A program made the position numbers and the translations under genes. Positions 43,653-43,946 of a stretch of 43,946 bases of DNA are shown one piece after another. The notes under the pieces are model-generated. The model was not told where the DNA came from, ran no database searches, and saw only the letters and a program-made list of their open reading frames with translations. Within the stretch, counting starts at the first letter, position 1. Each line of letters opens with the position of its first letter. This DNA comes from Bacteroidota bacterium (lineage in GTDB: Bacteria > Bacteroidota > Bacteroidia > 2-12-FULL-35-15). The DNA is taken from assembly GCA_021323165.1 (NCBI GenBank), contig JAJTCJ010000010.1, positions 1 through 43,946 of the forward strand, written 5' to 3'.

Positions 43653-43946
43653 TTATTCTTCTACCTGAACCATTTTGAAAGGCACATTGATGATCGCCTG
43701 GTAATCCTCTCCTGCTTCCAACATATCCTCATCATCTTCTTCGTAGTACCAGTTGATAACAACCTGGCTTCCTCCTTTATTGATAGCTTCTAATTTCTTG
43801 AAAACATCAAGGATACATTTAGAAGAACTTGTGTTGAAATACTCTAGCTGTATGTTAACGTTTGTTGATGACTGAGGCTTTGCAGCATATTTCTCTAACC
43901 AATCCACAAGTGGCTTATAAAACTCAATAGAGTTCTCAGGGATTGA
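43653..43946 (-). CDS. siaC: SiaC-family regulatory phosphoprotein, second copy, cut by the window edge
   Basis: The frame is open to the end of the window and gives 97 residues of the C-terminal part; the real start lies beyond 43946. A GTG at 43907 is internal, because the residues before it (SIPENSIEFYKPL) continue the family pattern. It keeps the phospho-acceptor loop YFNTSSSK and the acidic DDEDMLEAGEDY segment, and ends PFKMVQVEE. It is about as similar to the neighbour at 43094 as expected for paralogues with distinct partners. It is followed by a strong terminator, so its dose can be set apart from the second copy. Confidence 0.9.
   Translation of the reverse strand, partial: SIPENSIEFYKPLVDWLEKYAAKPQSSTNVNIQLEYFNTSSSKCILDVFKKLEAINKGGSQVVINWYYEEDDEDMLEAGEDYQAIINVPFKMVQVEE

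Overview
The window reads as chromosomal DNA of an AT-rich member of the Bacteroidota. The evidence is three secreted proteins with type IX secretion (T9SS, Por type) C-terminal sorting domains, SprB-like and PKD repeats, ligand-sensing two-component propellers with Y_Y_Y domains, and several promoters of the Bacteroidota form TTG-N19/20-TAnnTTTG. I cannot place it below phylum/class with confidence. No tRNA, rRNA, CRISPR array or classical IS transposase was seen, and no stretch longer than about 300 bases lacks a gene or gene remnant.

Layout. (1) 1-8.4 kb, plus strand: a lipoprotein, a small exported protein broken by a one-base frameshift, a very large TerB-like/FHA-like/ABCG-type ABC transporter, then a propeller-type LytS-like histidine kinase and its LytTR response regulator. 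(2) 8.4-14.6 kb: an exported protein with UvrB/UvrC-like (UVR) motifs, a propeller receptor whose output is a SpoIIE/PP2C phosphatase, and an exported thioredoxin-like protein. (3) 14.7-25.6 kb: a surface-protein region with three T9SS proteins (one GloVer-repeat, two PKD-repeat) that share a C-terminal module, and two beta-helix proteins. The pair beta-helix + PKD protein is present twice, on either side of a PAS-LuxR regulator gene. (4) 25.8-43.9 kb, minus strand: a long co-directional cluster. In transcription order it holds two SiaC-family phosphoproteins, a lipoprotein, a GxxExxY element, a second ABC transporter, and then five SpoIIE phosphatases with five different input modules (MORN, TPR, GldL-like membrane hairpins, 7TMR-DISM, short periplasmic helical), with an OmpA/propeller envelope protein inserted before the last one.

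How the genes may work together. In Pseudomonas, SiaA (a SpoIIE-type PP2C) dephosphorylates SiaC and SiaB rephosphorylates it. Here SiaC homologues that keep the phospho-acceptor motif lie in the same gene cluster as five interchangeable-sensor phosphatases, and a sixth lies 13 kb away. The simplest reading is an expanded partner switch in which many envelope signals converge on the phosphorylation state of one or two SiaC proteins. The output is unknown, since no diguanylate cyclase is present; the ABC transporter and lipoprotein of the same cluster are candidate effectors. The lipoprotein + ABC pair also occurs at the left end beside a histidine kinase/LytTR pair, so the same module appears wired to two different signalling chemistries.

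A second point of interest is a roughly 0.5-kb element with 19-bp inverted repeats. It carries a broken GxxExxY nuclease-like gene and sits inside a duplication of the start region of the right-hand ABC gene.
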